This document shows, in pieces, positions 26,231-35,513 of a stretch of 53,499 nucleotides of DNA. Source of the DNA: an uncultured Clostridia bacterium (GTDB taxonomy: Bacteria > Bacillota > Clostridia > TANB77 > CAG-508); contig CANQIC010000010.1 of NCBI GenBank assembly GCA_947623865.1, positions 1-53,499 of the forward strand. Direction: 5' to 3'. The notes under the pieces were generated by a model. It saw nothing but the letters and a program-made list of their open reading frames with translations. It did no database searches and was not told the DNA's origin. Made by a program: the position numbers and the translations under genes. Numbering within the stretch: the stretch's first letter is position 1; every line of letters starts with the position of its first letter.

Positions 26231-27450
26231 ATGAAAAAGATTTTTTTAAGAATTTGTTTAATACTTTTTTTACTAGTTTTATTAGTATATGTAACTAATA
26301 TTACAGCTATACCTGATGACATCATTTTATTTCAAGGTGAGGAATTAAATTTAGGATTAATTTTAGGAATATCTTTAAAAGAAGATACTAATAGCTATAA
26401 GACAGTAGAAACATCTAGTACAATTAATAATGGGAATAGAATAGAAAAAAAGAAAGTAACATTAAGTTTATTTAATTTGATAGATGTAAAAAATATTGAA
26501 GTAAATACTATTCCAGGAACAACTGTTATTCCACTTGGAAATTCAGTAGGATTAAAGTTATATACAAGTGGAGTATTGGTAGTAGGACTGACAGAAATAG
26601 AAGGTCGAAAACCATATGAAAATACTGGTATTGAAGAAGGAGACATGATTGTAGAAATAAACGAAAAAGAAGTAACTTGTACATCTGAATTATTAAGTAG
26701 TGTTAATAGCTCAAATGGAGAAAGTTTGAATGTAAAATATATAAGAGATGGAGAAGAATTCATATCAACAATTGCACCTATAAAAACAAAGGATAATGAG
26801 TACAAATTAGGTTTATGGGTAAGAGATGGAGCGGCAGGAATAGGAACAATGAGTTATTATGAACCCTCAACTAACAAGTTTGCAGCATTAGGCCATGGAA
26901 TAGTAGATATTGATACAGAAGAATTAATAAATATATCTAGTGGAGAATTAGTAACATCAAAAATATCGTCAATAGTAAAAGGAGAAGAAGGAGTTCCAGG
27001 AGAAATAAAAGGAACTATAGTTAATCGGAGAAACAATTGGTAACGTTAGCATAAATACTAGTTTTGGAATTTATGGCAATATAACAAACAAGAGTAAATT
27101 AAGTGTAAGTAGCAATAATGAAATAGAAGTAGCAAATAGAGAAGAAATAGAGGAAGGAAAGGCTAAAATATTACTTGATTTAGAAAATGGAGTAAGAGAA
27201 GAGTATGAAATAGAAATAACAAAAATATATAGAAATAACAATGCCAATAATAAAAGCATGCTCATAAAAGTAACAGATGAAAAATTATTAGAATTAACAG
27301 GAGGAATAGTACAACGGAATGAGTGGAGCACCAATAATACAAAACAATAAATTTGTTGGAGCAGTAACACATGTATTAGTAAATGATCCTACAACAGGTT
27401 ATGCTGTATTTGGTGATTTAATGATAAAAGAATCAAGAGAAATAAGTTAA
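26231..27450 (+). CDS. spoIVB: SpoIVB serine peptidase (S55), two CGG recoding sites
   Basis: SpoIVB is the forespore-secreted protease that triggers pro-sigma-K processing. Order: N-terminal membrane segment (4-24), PDZ domain (about 105-180, with [22 protein letters not shown] as its core, quoted only in part: [14 protein letters not shown]), S55 peptidase with His222 (ALGHGI) and the serine motif GMSGAP (Ser364). Three frames join at CGG 27026 and CGG 27315 to give 405 residues. The second site encodes the first Gly of GMSGAP, so an unrecoded product has no catalytic serine. Confidence 0.93.
27026..27029 (+). other. CGGA recoding site 1 in spoIVB (Gly266)
   Basis: Context AAT CGG AGA. Skipping the C gives G-T-I-V-N-G-E-T-I-G; zero-frame reading stops at 27043. 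Confidence 0.9.
27315..27318 (+). other. CGGA recoding site 2 in spoIVB (Gly362 of GMSGAP)
   Basis: Context CAA CGG AAT. Skipping the C gives Q-G-M-S-G-A-P, the catalytic serine motif; zero-frame reading stops at 27350. Confidence 0.92.
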
Positions 27451-27541
27451 ATAGATTATCGCAAATATTATCACAAAAAGAAGATAAATGTCATAATATA
27501 TAGTATATCCTAATATAGTAAGTAGGAGGTGCTTTTGTATT

Positions 27542-27784
27542 ATGGAACCACAAGTAGATATATGCTTTAAAAAAGATAAAAAAAGAAGATGTTGTATAGA
27601 CTTAGTAATATTTATTATATCAATATTATTAGCATTTGTAATTGGATTAATTGTAGGTGCATTAACTGGATTAGTAACATTCTTAGGTATTGGTGCAATA
27701 GTATTATTTTTAGTAACATTGCTAATACTATTAATAATAAGAATAATAATGCTAATATGCTGTAAAAAGAAAACTTGTTGTTAG
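27542..27784 (+). CDS. Small Cys-rich two-helix membrane protein
   Basis: An 80-residue protein. A charged head with paired cysteines (KKRRCC), two hydrophobic helices (about 19-44 and 46-71) and a CCKKKTCC tail. It has an AGGAGGTG site and is followed by a terminator. I do not recognise the family. Its place after spoIVB suggests, weakly, a sporulation role. Confidence 0.65.
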   Translation: MEPQVDICFKKDKKRRCCIDLVIFIISILLAFVIGLIVGALTGLVTFLGIGAIVLFLVTLLILLIIRIIMLICCKKKTCC

Positions 27785-27801
27785 TATTTAGAATTAATTG
27801 T

Positions 27802-27836
27802 ATCCCTTATGATGTAATCGTAAGGGGTGCTTTTTG
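27802..27836 (+). terminator. Terminator before asnB
   Basis: ATCCCTTATGAT pairs with ATCGTAAGGGGT, followed by GCTTTTTG. Confidence 0.75.
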
Positions 27837-27912
27837 TTTATACTGAGTAACAAAATAAAAAGAATTACATACTATAAATATGAATAAAAAAGATTATAGT
27901 ATGGAGGTTTTT

Positions 27913-29762
27913 ATGTGTGGTTTTGTAGGATTTGCTAATTTAAAAAGAGATGTATCGAAAGATATACATATTGTAAAAGATATGAATTTAAGACTACGAA
28001 AGAGAGGACCAGATGAAGAAGGATATTTTATAGATACAAATATAAATTTAGGACATAGAAGGCTAATAGTAATAGATGCTGAAAATGGAAAACAGCCAAT
28101 GAGTGCGAGGTATAATAATACAACTTATACTATTGTATATAATGGTCAAATATATAATAAAGATGAGATAAAAGAAGAATTGCAAGATTTAGGATATGAG
28201 TTTAAACGGTTATTCTGATACAGAAGTGTTATTGAAAGCATTTATTCATTTTGGAACAGACGTTCTTAAAACTTTAAATGGAATTTTTAGTTTTGCCATT
28301 TGGAATGATAAAGAAAAAGAGTTATTTTTAGTTAGAGATCAGTTTGGAATAAAGCCGTTGTACTATACAGTTATAGATAATACAATAGTTTTTGCATCAG
28401 AAGTAAAATCAATACTTGCTTATCCAAAAGTAGAAGTAAGCATTGATAAACAGGGCATTTGCGAATTATTTGGACTTCGGACCAGCACATACACCTGGAA
28501 TTGGAATATTTAAAAACATACATGAATTAAAGCCAGCCCATTTTTTATTATTTAACAAATCTGGAATTCATATAGAAAGATATTGGAAACTAGAAAGCAA
28601 AGAACATAGAGATAGTTTTGGTAAAACATGTGAAACAATAAGATACTTATTAGAAGATTCAATATCAAAACAATTGGTATCAGATGTACCTATTTGTGCA
28701 ATGTTATCTGGAGGATTAGATTCTAGTATAATAACTGCATATGCAAGTAATTATTACAAAAACAAGAACATGCCAAAATTAAATACATTCTCAGTAGACT
28801 ATGTAGATAATGATAAAAATTTTGTAAAAAGTGATTTCCAACCAAACTCAGATAATTATTATATAGATATTATGAGAAAGAAGTTCAATACAAATCATCA
28901 TCAAATAGTAATAGATACGCCAGAACTTGCTGAAAGCTTGGAAGATGCTATGATTGCCAGAGATTATCCAGGAATGGCTGATGTAGATTCTTCAATGTTA
29001 CTATTTTGCAAAAATATAAGTAAAGAAGCAAAGGTTACTGTATCTGGAGAATGTGCTGATGAAATATTTGCTGGATATCCATGGTTTTTTAGAGAAGATG
29101 CCCTAAATAGTAATACATTTCCATGGTCTATTGCTATTTCCGAAAGGCAAAAGCTATTAAATCCAAATATATCTAAAGAAGTTAATTTAAAAGAATATAT
29201 AGATTATAGATATAAAGAAAGTCTAAGTAATGTAGATATTTTAGATATTGACTCGAAAGAAACAGCAGAGAAGAGGAAGATATCATATTTAACTTTAAAT
29301 TGGTTTATGCAGACGCTTTTAGATAGATCAGATAGAATGTCAATGCAAAATGGTCTAGAATTAAGAGTTCCATTTTGTGACTATAGAATAGTAGAATATA
29401 TGTGGAATATTCCTTGGGAAATAAAAGCATTAAATGGAAGAGAAAAGGGACTTTTAAGATATGTTGTAAGAGATTTACTTCCAGAAGAAATAGTAGATAG
29501 AAAGAAAAGTCCTTATCCTAAAACACATAATCCAACATATCTTTTAGCAGTAAAAAATAAATTAAAGAAAATAATGTATAATAAAAACTCACCTATAAAT
29601 AATTTGCTAAATAGAGAATATATAATGGATATAATTGAAACAGATGGAAAAGCATTTACAAGGCCATGGTTTGGACAGCTGATGACAGGACCACAACTTA
29701 TGGCATATCTTTGCCAAGTAAATATGTGGCTTGAAAAATATCAGCCTAAAATTGAGATATAA
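27913..29762 (+). CDS. asnB: Glutamine-hydrolysing asparagine synthetase, two CGG recoding sites
   Basis: It makes asparagine from aspartate, ATP and glutamine. The ATG at 27913 follows TGGAGG and puts Cys at position 2 (MCGFVGF), the class II glutaminase nucleophile, so upstream in-frame Met codons are rejected. Three frames join at CGG 28207 and CGG 28478 to give 615 residues. The first site restores FKGYSDTEVLL and the second FGLGPAHTPG, both family motifs. The synthetase PP-loop SGGLDS is at about 265-270. Without recoding the product ends after about 101 residues, losing the synthetase domain. Confidence 0.95.
28207..28210 (+). other. CGGT recoding site 1 in asnB (Gly99)
   Basis: Context AAA CGG TTA. 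One of two sites with T as fourth base: skipping the C gives GGT. Restores G-Y-S-D-T-E-V; zero-frame reading stops at 28218. Confidence 0.9.
28478..28481 (+). other. CGGA recoding site 2 in asnB (Gly189)
   Basis: Context CTT CGG ACC. Skipping the C gives F-G-L-G-P-A-H-T-P-G; zero-frame reading stops at 28513. Confidence 0.9.
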
Positions 29763-29800
29763 TCAATTATTATTTTAGAAATAAAACTTTATTATTTTGC

Positions 29801-29850
29801 AAAATGAAAGAATGAACCCTAGAAAATCTTTGGATTCATTCATTCATTTT
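29801..29850. terminator. Convergent terminator between asnB and the small Cys-rich gene
   Basis: AATGAAAGAATGAACC pairs imperfectly with GGATTCATTCATTCATT, with A/T tracts on both sides. Confidence 0.6.
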
Positions 29851-30064
29851 AATTGTTGTCTGGATATTGTGCCATCATGGTTTGTTCTCTATCAGAACAA
29901 CATCCTCCAAGTCCCATATAAACAGGTTTAAGTGGATCTTTTTCACAAATGTAACCGAGAGATGCTATACAAGATTTAAGTTTACCTGTAAAAAAACCTC
30001 TTTTAACTTTAGATGGTTTAGCGAATTCGCAATCCTCACACAGTTTATCATCTTCAGGGATCAT
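29849..30064 (-). CDS. Small Cys-rich protein
   Basis: A 71-residue protein with seven cysteines (CEDC near residue 9, then single Cys in SCIAS and YICEKD, and GGCC), a probable metal-binding layout. AAAGGAGG site 8 nt before the ATG. It has its own promoter on the minus strand. No family recognised; the DPLKPVYMGLGGCCSDRE segment looks conserved-type. No in-frame CGG. Confidence 0.65.
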   Translation of the reverse strand: MIPEDDKLCEDCEFAKPSKVKRGFFTGKLKSCIASLGYICEKDPLKPVYMGLGGCCSDREQTMMAQYPDNN

Positions 30065-30159
30065 TTTTTAAGCCTCCTTTGTTGGCATTTGCCATTCATT
30101 ATGTTTTAGTTTTCCTTATGCTGACCTTCAAGGAGATTTATAAAGTTTTACTATATTAT

Positions 30160-30188
30160 ATTATACCATAATTTTACTGTACTTTCAA
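30160..30188 (-). promoter_or_regulatory. Promoter of the small Cys-rich gene
   Basis: On the minus strand: TTGAAA (30188-30183), 17-nt spacer, TATAAT (30165-30160). The leader to the ATG is about 90 nt. Confidence 0.7.
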
Positions 30189-30194
30189 CTATCT

Positions 30195-32201
30195 TTAAAT
30201 AAATTCTAAGGTTTCTGTTTTATTTATCATTTTACAAATCAATTCTGCTGCATTATCTACTCCTAATGAATCGCTGTTAATACATATATCGTAATTTTTT
30301 GGGTCATTCCATTCTTTTTCAGTATAATATTTATAGTGATTTGCTCTTAATTTATTAATCCTATTTATTTCTTTTTTAGCTATATCTTTACTAAGTCCAT
30401 AAATTTCGGTTGCTCTTTTGATTTTATTTTCCATATTACTATATATAAATACTTTTATAACATTTTTATTATTATTAAGAATAAAATCTGCACATCTACC
30501 AATTATTACACAAGATTCTTTTGAGGCAATATCTTTTATAATTTGTGATTCTTTTAAGAATAGTTCATCAGCATTGTTAATCCCAAAATAATAACCACTG
30601 TTTAAATTAGATAATTTTTCTCTTTTTTGTTCATTTTCTTCTATATATTCTTTAGACAATCCTGTCTCTTGAGATACCTTTGCAATAAAATTTTTATCAT
30701 AAAATTTTATTCCCAATTTTTCAGCTAGTAGTTTACCTATATATCTTCCTCCAGAACCATATTCTCTAGATATTGTTATAACAATATGTTTATTTAAATT
30801 ATTAAATTCAGTTAAATCGTCAGTTAGTATTTCTTCTTTATTTTTATTATTTCCAAGATGTTTAACTTCAATAACAAGAAGTGTCGCAGAAATTATAAAT
30901 GCGAGTCCATCTGCAACAGGTCCAGCATATAAAACACCAGTTAATCCAAATATTTTACTTAGTAATACCATTGAAGGTATTAGGAATATAATTTGTCTTG
31001 AAGATGATAGCAAAGCACTTTTTACACTTTTTCCAATAGCCTGAAAAAATATTCCTGATGGAATTTGTATACCATTTATAATGCAAAGCATTAAATATAT
31101 TCTAAATGATAAACAAGCAAATTCCATGTAAAGTTCATCACCACTACCAAATATAGAAATTAATTTATCAGGTATCAACTGGAATAATATAAAAGCAATT
31201 GTACTGATTATTATACTCGTTCCCAAAACTATTTTTAATGCTTTTTTTACTCTAAAGTACTTTTGAGCTCCATAATTATATCCAAGTATTGGTTGTGCAC
31301 CAACCGCAATACCTACAATTATACTATTTAATATCTGGCTTATTTTCATAACAATTCCAAGTACAGTAATAGGTATTTCTGAGCCAAATTTTGAATAAGC
31401 ACCATATTTTGCAAGTAGATTATTTTCAAATGCTACTACTAAAACAAAACTCATTTGAGTAATAAAACTACTAATACCAAGTGTAGATACTCTTTTAGCT
31501 ATGTTAAACTGTAACTTTAATTTGGATTTATCAATAGTAATAGATTTGAATTTTTTGGTATATATAATATTAATGAAAAATGTTAGGAATTGGCTTATAA
31601 TAGTTGCAATTGCTGCTCCTTGTACTCCCATTTTAAATACAAATATAAAAATAGGATCTAAAATTATATTTAAAACTGCACCAGACACCATTGATGTCAT
31701 TGCATATTTTGGATTTCCATCTGCTCTTATAATTGAATTTAAAGTTGTACCAATCATAACAAAAGGAAGACCTATTGCTATAATATATCCATAATCTAAA
31801 GCGTATCCTTTTAAAACATCTGTACAACCAAATACATTTAATAATTGTGGTAGTAATGATAATATAGTAACACATAAAATTAAAGATACAATTACAGATA
31901 ATATAATTCCATTAACAACACCTTTAGTAGCTTCTTCTTTCTTTTTTTCTCCTAACTTTAAACTTAAGTATGCAGATGAACCATCACCAAACATTAATGC
32001 AAAAGCCAAACATACCATAGTTAATGGAAATACAACATTTGTAGCTCCATTTCCTAAATATCCTACACCCCAGCCAATGAATATTTGGTCAACTATATTG
32101 TATAACGAGTTCACTAATAAAGATATTATACATGGAATAGAGAATTTTCTAATTAATTTTCCTATTTTTTCGTGTCCTAAAATATTTTCTTCAGGTTTCA
32201 A
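30195..32201 (-). CDS. MATE efflux protein fused to a cytidylate-kinase-like domain
   Basis: A 668-residue protein with a TTG start after AAAGGAGG. Residues 1 to about 450 are a twelve-helix MATE transporter (FSIPCIISLLVNSLYNIVDQ start, GIAVGAQPILGYNYGAQ mid motif). From about 470 the C-terminus is a P-loop cytidylate-kinase-like domain: ITISREYGSGGRYIG, IIGRCADFIL, then the Arg-rich lid. The fusion suggests nucleotide-controlled transport or drug modification near the pump, but its function is unknown. Single-gene unit, divergent from folD. Confidence 0.85.
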   Translation of the reverse strand: MKPEENILGHEKIGKLIRKFSIPCIISLLVNSLYNIVDQIFIGWGVGYLGNGATNVVFPLTMVCLAFALMFGDGSSAYLSLKLGEKKKEEATKGVVNGIILSVIVSLILCVTILSLLPQLLNVFGCTDVLKGYALDYGYIIAIGLPFVMIGTTLNSIIRADGNPKYAMTSMVSGAVLNIILDPIFIFVFKMGVQGAAIATIISQFLTFFINIIYTKKFKSITIDKSKLKLQFNIAKRVSTLGISSFITQMSFVLVVAFENNLLAKYGAYSKFGSEIPITVLGIVMKISQILNSIIVGIAVGAQPILGYNYGAQKYFRVKKALKIVLGTSIIISTIAFILFQLIPDKLISIFGSGDELYMEFACLSFRIYLMLCIINGIQIPSGIFFQAIGKSVKSALLSSSRQIIFLIPSMVLLSKIFGLTGVLYAGPVADGLAFIISATLLVIEVKHLGNNKNKEEILTDDLTEFNNLNKHIVITISREYGSGGRYIGKLLAEKLGIKFYDKNFIAKVSQETGLSKEYIEENEQKREKLSNLNSGYYFGINNADELFLKESQIIKDIASKESCVIIGRCADFILNNNKNVIKVFIYSNMENKIKRATEIYGLSKDIAKKEINRINKLRANHYKYYTEKEWNDPKNYDICINSDSLGVDNAAELICKMINKTETLEFI

Positions 32202-32244
32202 AAAATTTCCTCCTTTATATTTTATATTTAGTTTTTACATAAAA

Positions 32245-32275
32245 AATACAACACGATAGTGTTGTTTGTAAGGCA
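32245..32275. other. Palindrome in the MATE-folD divergent region
   Basis: ACAACAC-GATA-GTGTTGT, a perfect 7-bp inverted repeat about 50 nt upstream of the MATE gene. It may be an operator for a dimeric repressor or a transcript hairpin. The rest of the 281-nt gap is AT-rich with nothing clear. Confidence 0.4.
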
Positions 32276-32482
32276 CTATTTTTTAAAAACAATGTTTGCC
32301 CTATTAATTAATACTAAAGAATTTTAACATTTATTGTAGAATTTGTCAAACAATTTAAATGTAAAAGGTAGAAACAATATAGTAATAATATAAATTTTGA
32401 CTAAATTAATAAATATATATTGTAAAAAACAACTATTTAATATAGAATAAACAATGAAAAATAATTAAAGAGAGGTAATTAT

Positions 32483-33334
32483 ATGGCAGAAATTTTAGAT
32501 GGAAAATTAGTTTCACAAAAGATAAAGGAAAATTTAAGAAAAGAAGTAGAAGAATTAAAGCAAAATGGTATATTTCCAAAGCTTGCAGTAATAATGGTGG
32601 GAAACGATCCTAGTTCTAAAATATATGTAAGGAATAAAAGTATAGCATGCAAAGAAGTAGGAATAGAATATGAGGAATATTTGCTAGATGAAAATATTAC
32701 AATGGATGAATTGCTTGGATTAATTAATAAATTAAACAAAGATGACAGTGTTAACGGAATACTTCTTCAAAGTCCAATACCTAGGAGATTAGATATTAAT
32801 GAAGCATTTAAAACTATAGATCCAAAAAAAGATGTAGACGGATTTAATCCTTGCAATGTAGGAAAACTTTGCTTAGGACAAGATTCACTTGTATCTTGTA
32901 CACCATATGGAATAATTAAACTATTAGAAGAATATGGCGTTGAAATTGAAGGTAAAGATGCAGTAGTTGTAGGAAGAAGCAATATTGTTGGCAAACCAAT
33001 GATGCAATGCTTGTTAAATAAAAATGCAACAGTAACAATTTGCCATTCTAAAACAATAAAATTAGAAAGGGCCACAAAAAAAGCAGATATATTAGTAGTA
33101 GCAGTTGGAAAGCCTAAATTTATAACGAAAGATATGGTAAAAGATGGTAGTATAGTTATAGATGTTGGAATAAACAGAGGAGAAGATGGAAAATTATGTG
33201 GTGATGTAGACTATGAAGAAGTCTCAAAAGTAGCATCATATATTACACCTGTTCCTGGTGGAGTAGGACCAATGACAATTGCAATGCTTATGAATAATAT
33301 TGTAAAAGCAACAAAAATGAAAGAGAAGGAATAA
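32483..33334 (+). CDS. folD: Methylenetetrahydrofolate dehydrogenase/cyclohydrolase
   Basis: A 283-residue bifunctional one-carbon enzyme. Signatures: YVRNKSIACKEVGIEYE with the catalytic Lys/Tyr pattern, GILLQSPIP, DVDGF, the NADP-binding VVGRSNIVGKPM and the terminal PVPGGVGPMT. AGAGAGG site. Intact; all CGG triplets in it are out of frame. The MFS gene follows after 3 nt. Confidence 0.96.
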   Translation: MAEILDGKLVSQKIKENLRKEVEELKQNGIFPKLAVIMVGNDPSSKIYVRNKSIACKEVGIEYEEYLLDENITMDELLGLINKLNKDDSVNGILLQSPIPRRLDINEAFKTIDPKKDVDGFNPCNVGKLCLGQDSLVSCTPYGIIKLLEEYGVEIEGKDAVVVGRSNIVGKPMMQCLLNKNATVTICHSKTIKLERATKKADILVVAVGKPKFITKDMVKDGSIVIDVGINRGEDGKLCGDVDYEEVSKVASYITPVPGGVGPMTIAMLMNNIVKATKMKEKE

Positions 33335-33337
33335 AAA

Positions 33338-34540
33338 GTGAAAAAATTATTATTTACATGTATGCTTAAAAGTGTTACTGGGATGTTTAATACAACATTT
33401 CTAGGAATATACTTTTTAAAAATATCAGGAGGAAATATATCACAAGTAGCTTTATTTTACATAGTATGGTATTTATTTCATCCAATATTTATGTATATGG
33501 TTTCAAAAAAAATCAATAAAAATAATATTATTCCTATGTATAGAATGGGGATATTTCTAGACTTAGTATGTTTTATAATTCTATTTTTGGCTAAAGCAAA
33601 TATTGTTAAATATATATATTTATTTGCAATACTAATGGCTATTAGAGAAGCAGTATACTGGATACCACAAAAAATGCTAATATTCAATGTCAATAAAGAC
33701 AATTCATATAAAAGATGTTTTTCATATATGCAAATAATTGACAAAGCATGGATTATCATTAGTACATTAGTAACAGGATACTTAATTACAGAAAATTCAT
33801 ATGACTTTGTATTTATGATTATTATAGCATTAGGTATAATTGTATATATAACAACATTTGCATTAGATAAAATAGAGTATGAACAAAGTCCTATAGAAAT
33901 AGAAAAAATGAAAGAAATATTAAAAGATAAAGATGCAAAAAGAACTTATAATATACATATTTTGAATGGAATGAATTCAGCAGGTGTTTTACCAGTGCTT
34001 ATACAGTTAATCATTTTTATTCAGTTCAACTCAGAATTTAGCATAGGATATTTAAATGCTATATTTGCAATAATTGCAACTATAACTTTACTATTACTAA
34101 ATAAATATCTAAAACCAAAATACTATCAGAAAGCATTTATTATTTCAGGGATTTTAATGGTATTTTCTATAATACCTATGGTTATAAATATTAATTTTTC
34201 ATTTTTTATAATATATAATATTGCATTAAATATAGGTGGACAAATAGTAACAGTATTGCAATCCATTAATCTATTTCAGCTAAATGGAAGTAAAAAATTT
34301 AAAAATTATAAACTAGAAAATATAATGATCAGTGAAATATATTTAGCAGTAGGAAGAGTAACAGGATTTGCATTTTTATTCATAGTTGGAAATATTGCAT
34401 TTAATATATTATCTATCAAGATGTTAATAATGCTATCATCTTTATTAATAGTATTAGAAATGATTATATTCAATAATATAGAAAGATATAAAAACATTGG
34501 AGATATAAATAGAGAAAAAACTAATAAGATTTTAGTTTAA
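33338..34540 (+). CDS. MFS-type transporter
   Basis: A 400-residue membrane protein starting at GTG, 3 nt after folD. Ten to twelve hydrophobic helices, with a MFS-like loop (KKINKNNIIPMYRMG) between helices 2 and 3 and a central cytosolic loop near residues 185-205. Substrate unknown. It resembles the MFS protein at 47064 in layout. Confidence 0.65.
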   Translation: MKKLLFTCMLKSVTGMFNTTFLGIYFLKISGGNISQVALFYIVWYLFHPIFMYMVSKKINKNNIIPMYRMGIFLDLVCFIILFLAKANIVKYIYLFAILMAIREAVYWIPQKMLIFNVNKDNSYKRCFSYMQIIDKAWIIISTLVTGYLITENSYDFVFMIIIALGIIVYITTFALDKIEYEQSPIEIEKMKEILKDKDAKRTYNIHILNGMNSAGVLPVLIQLIIFIQFNSEFSIGYLNAIFAIIATITLLLLNKYLKPKYYQKAFIISGILMVFSIIPMVININFSFFIIYNIALNIGGQIVTVLQSINLFQLNGSKKFKNYKLENIMISEIYLAVGRVTGFAFLFIVGNIAFNILSIKMLIMLSSLLIVLEMIIFNNIERYKNIGDINREKTNKILV

Positions 34541-34581
34541 TGCATTTATAATAATTTGGGGGCTAATTTTAAGGAGGTATT

Positions 34582-35446
34582 ATGGAAGATATTAAGTACT
34601 GGATTTGGCTCTCAAGAATAGAAGGATTAAATCCAAAGTTACTAAATGATTTATTAGAAAAATATAATGACCCTAAAGTAATATGGAGCAAAACAAAAGA
34701 AGAACTAATAGATGAAGGTATTAAAGAATCTTATGCAAATAATATAACTAATAATAAGTATAAGCAAAATATAGATAAATACTTAAAATATATGATAAAT
34801 AATAAAATAGAAATTATTACTATTAGAGATAAAAACTATCCAGATAAACTAAAAGTAATTTATGATCCACCTATTGTGTTATATGTAAAAGGAAATAAAA
34901 AAATTCTAAATGAAAAATCTATAGCAATAGTAGGATGTAGGCTATGTACAATGTATGGAGAAAGTATAGCTAAGAAATTAGCATATAACTTGTCTTTAAA
35001 TAATATTAATGTAATAAGTGGACTTGCAAAAGGAATAGATTCGTTCGCACATAAAGGAAGTATAATGGCATATGGAAAAACAATAGCAGTTGTTGGATGT
35101 GGATTAGATAGAGTATATCCTAGAGAAAATGAAATCTTATTTAATCAAATAATAAGACAAGGACGGAGCAATTATATCAGAATATATAATTGGAACAAAA
35201 CCATTAGCAAAAAATTTTCCAAGAAGAAATAGAATAATTAGTGGATTATCAGATGGAGTAATAGTAGTAGAGGCAAGACAAAAAAGTGGTACTTTAATAA
35301 CAGTAGATTTTGCATTAGAACAAGGTAAGACTATATATGCTATTCCAGGTAATATAAACAATCCAAATGCTTACGGAACAAATAATTTGATAAAGCAGGG
35401 AGCAAAGATTATAACAAATTTAGAAGATATTTTAGAAGATTTATAA
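34582..35446 (+). CDS. dprA: DNA-processing protein DprA, one CGG recoding site
   Basis: DprA loads RecA on incoming single-stranded DNA. Rossmann-like core: VGCRLCTMYGE, VISGLAKGIDSFAHKG, VVGCGLDRVYPREN. The frame breaks at CGG 35164; skipping the C gives R-Q-G-G-A-I-I-S-E-Y and the conserved second half (NRIISGLSDGVIVVEA, SGTLITVDFALEQGK), total 287 residues. It lacks the C-terminal winged helix found in some homologues. Zero-frame reading stops at 35232. Confidence 0.93.
35164..35167 (+). other. CGGA recoding site in dprA (Gly195)
   Basis: Context GGA CGG AGC. Skipping the C restores the conserved Gly-Gly of QGGAIISE. Confidence 0.9.
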
Positions 35447-35453
35447 TAAATAT

Positions 35454-35482
35454 TTGAATTTTAAATTTATATATAATATAAT
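35454..35482 (+). promoter_or_regulatory. Putative promoter of the class A PBP gene
   Basis: TTGAAT (35454-35459), 17-nt spacer, TATAAT (35477-35482), 32 nt before the start. Confidence 0.5.
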
Positions 35483-35513
35483 AATATATATTTTAATTAG
35501 GAGGTCCTAAAAG

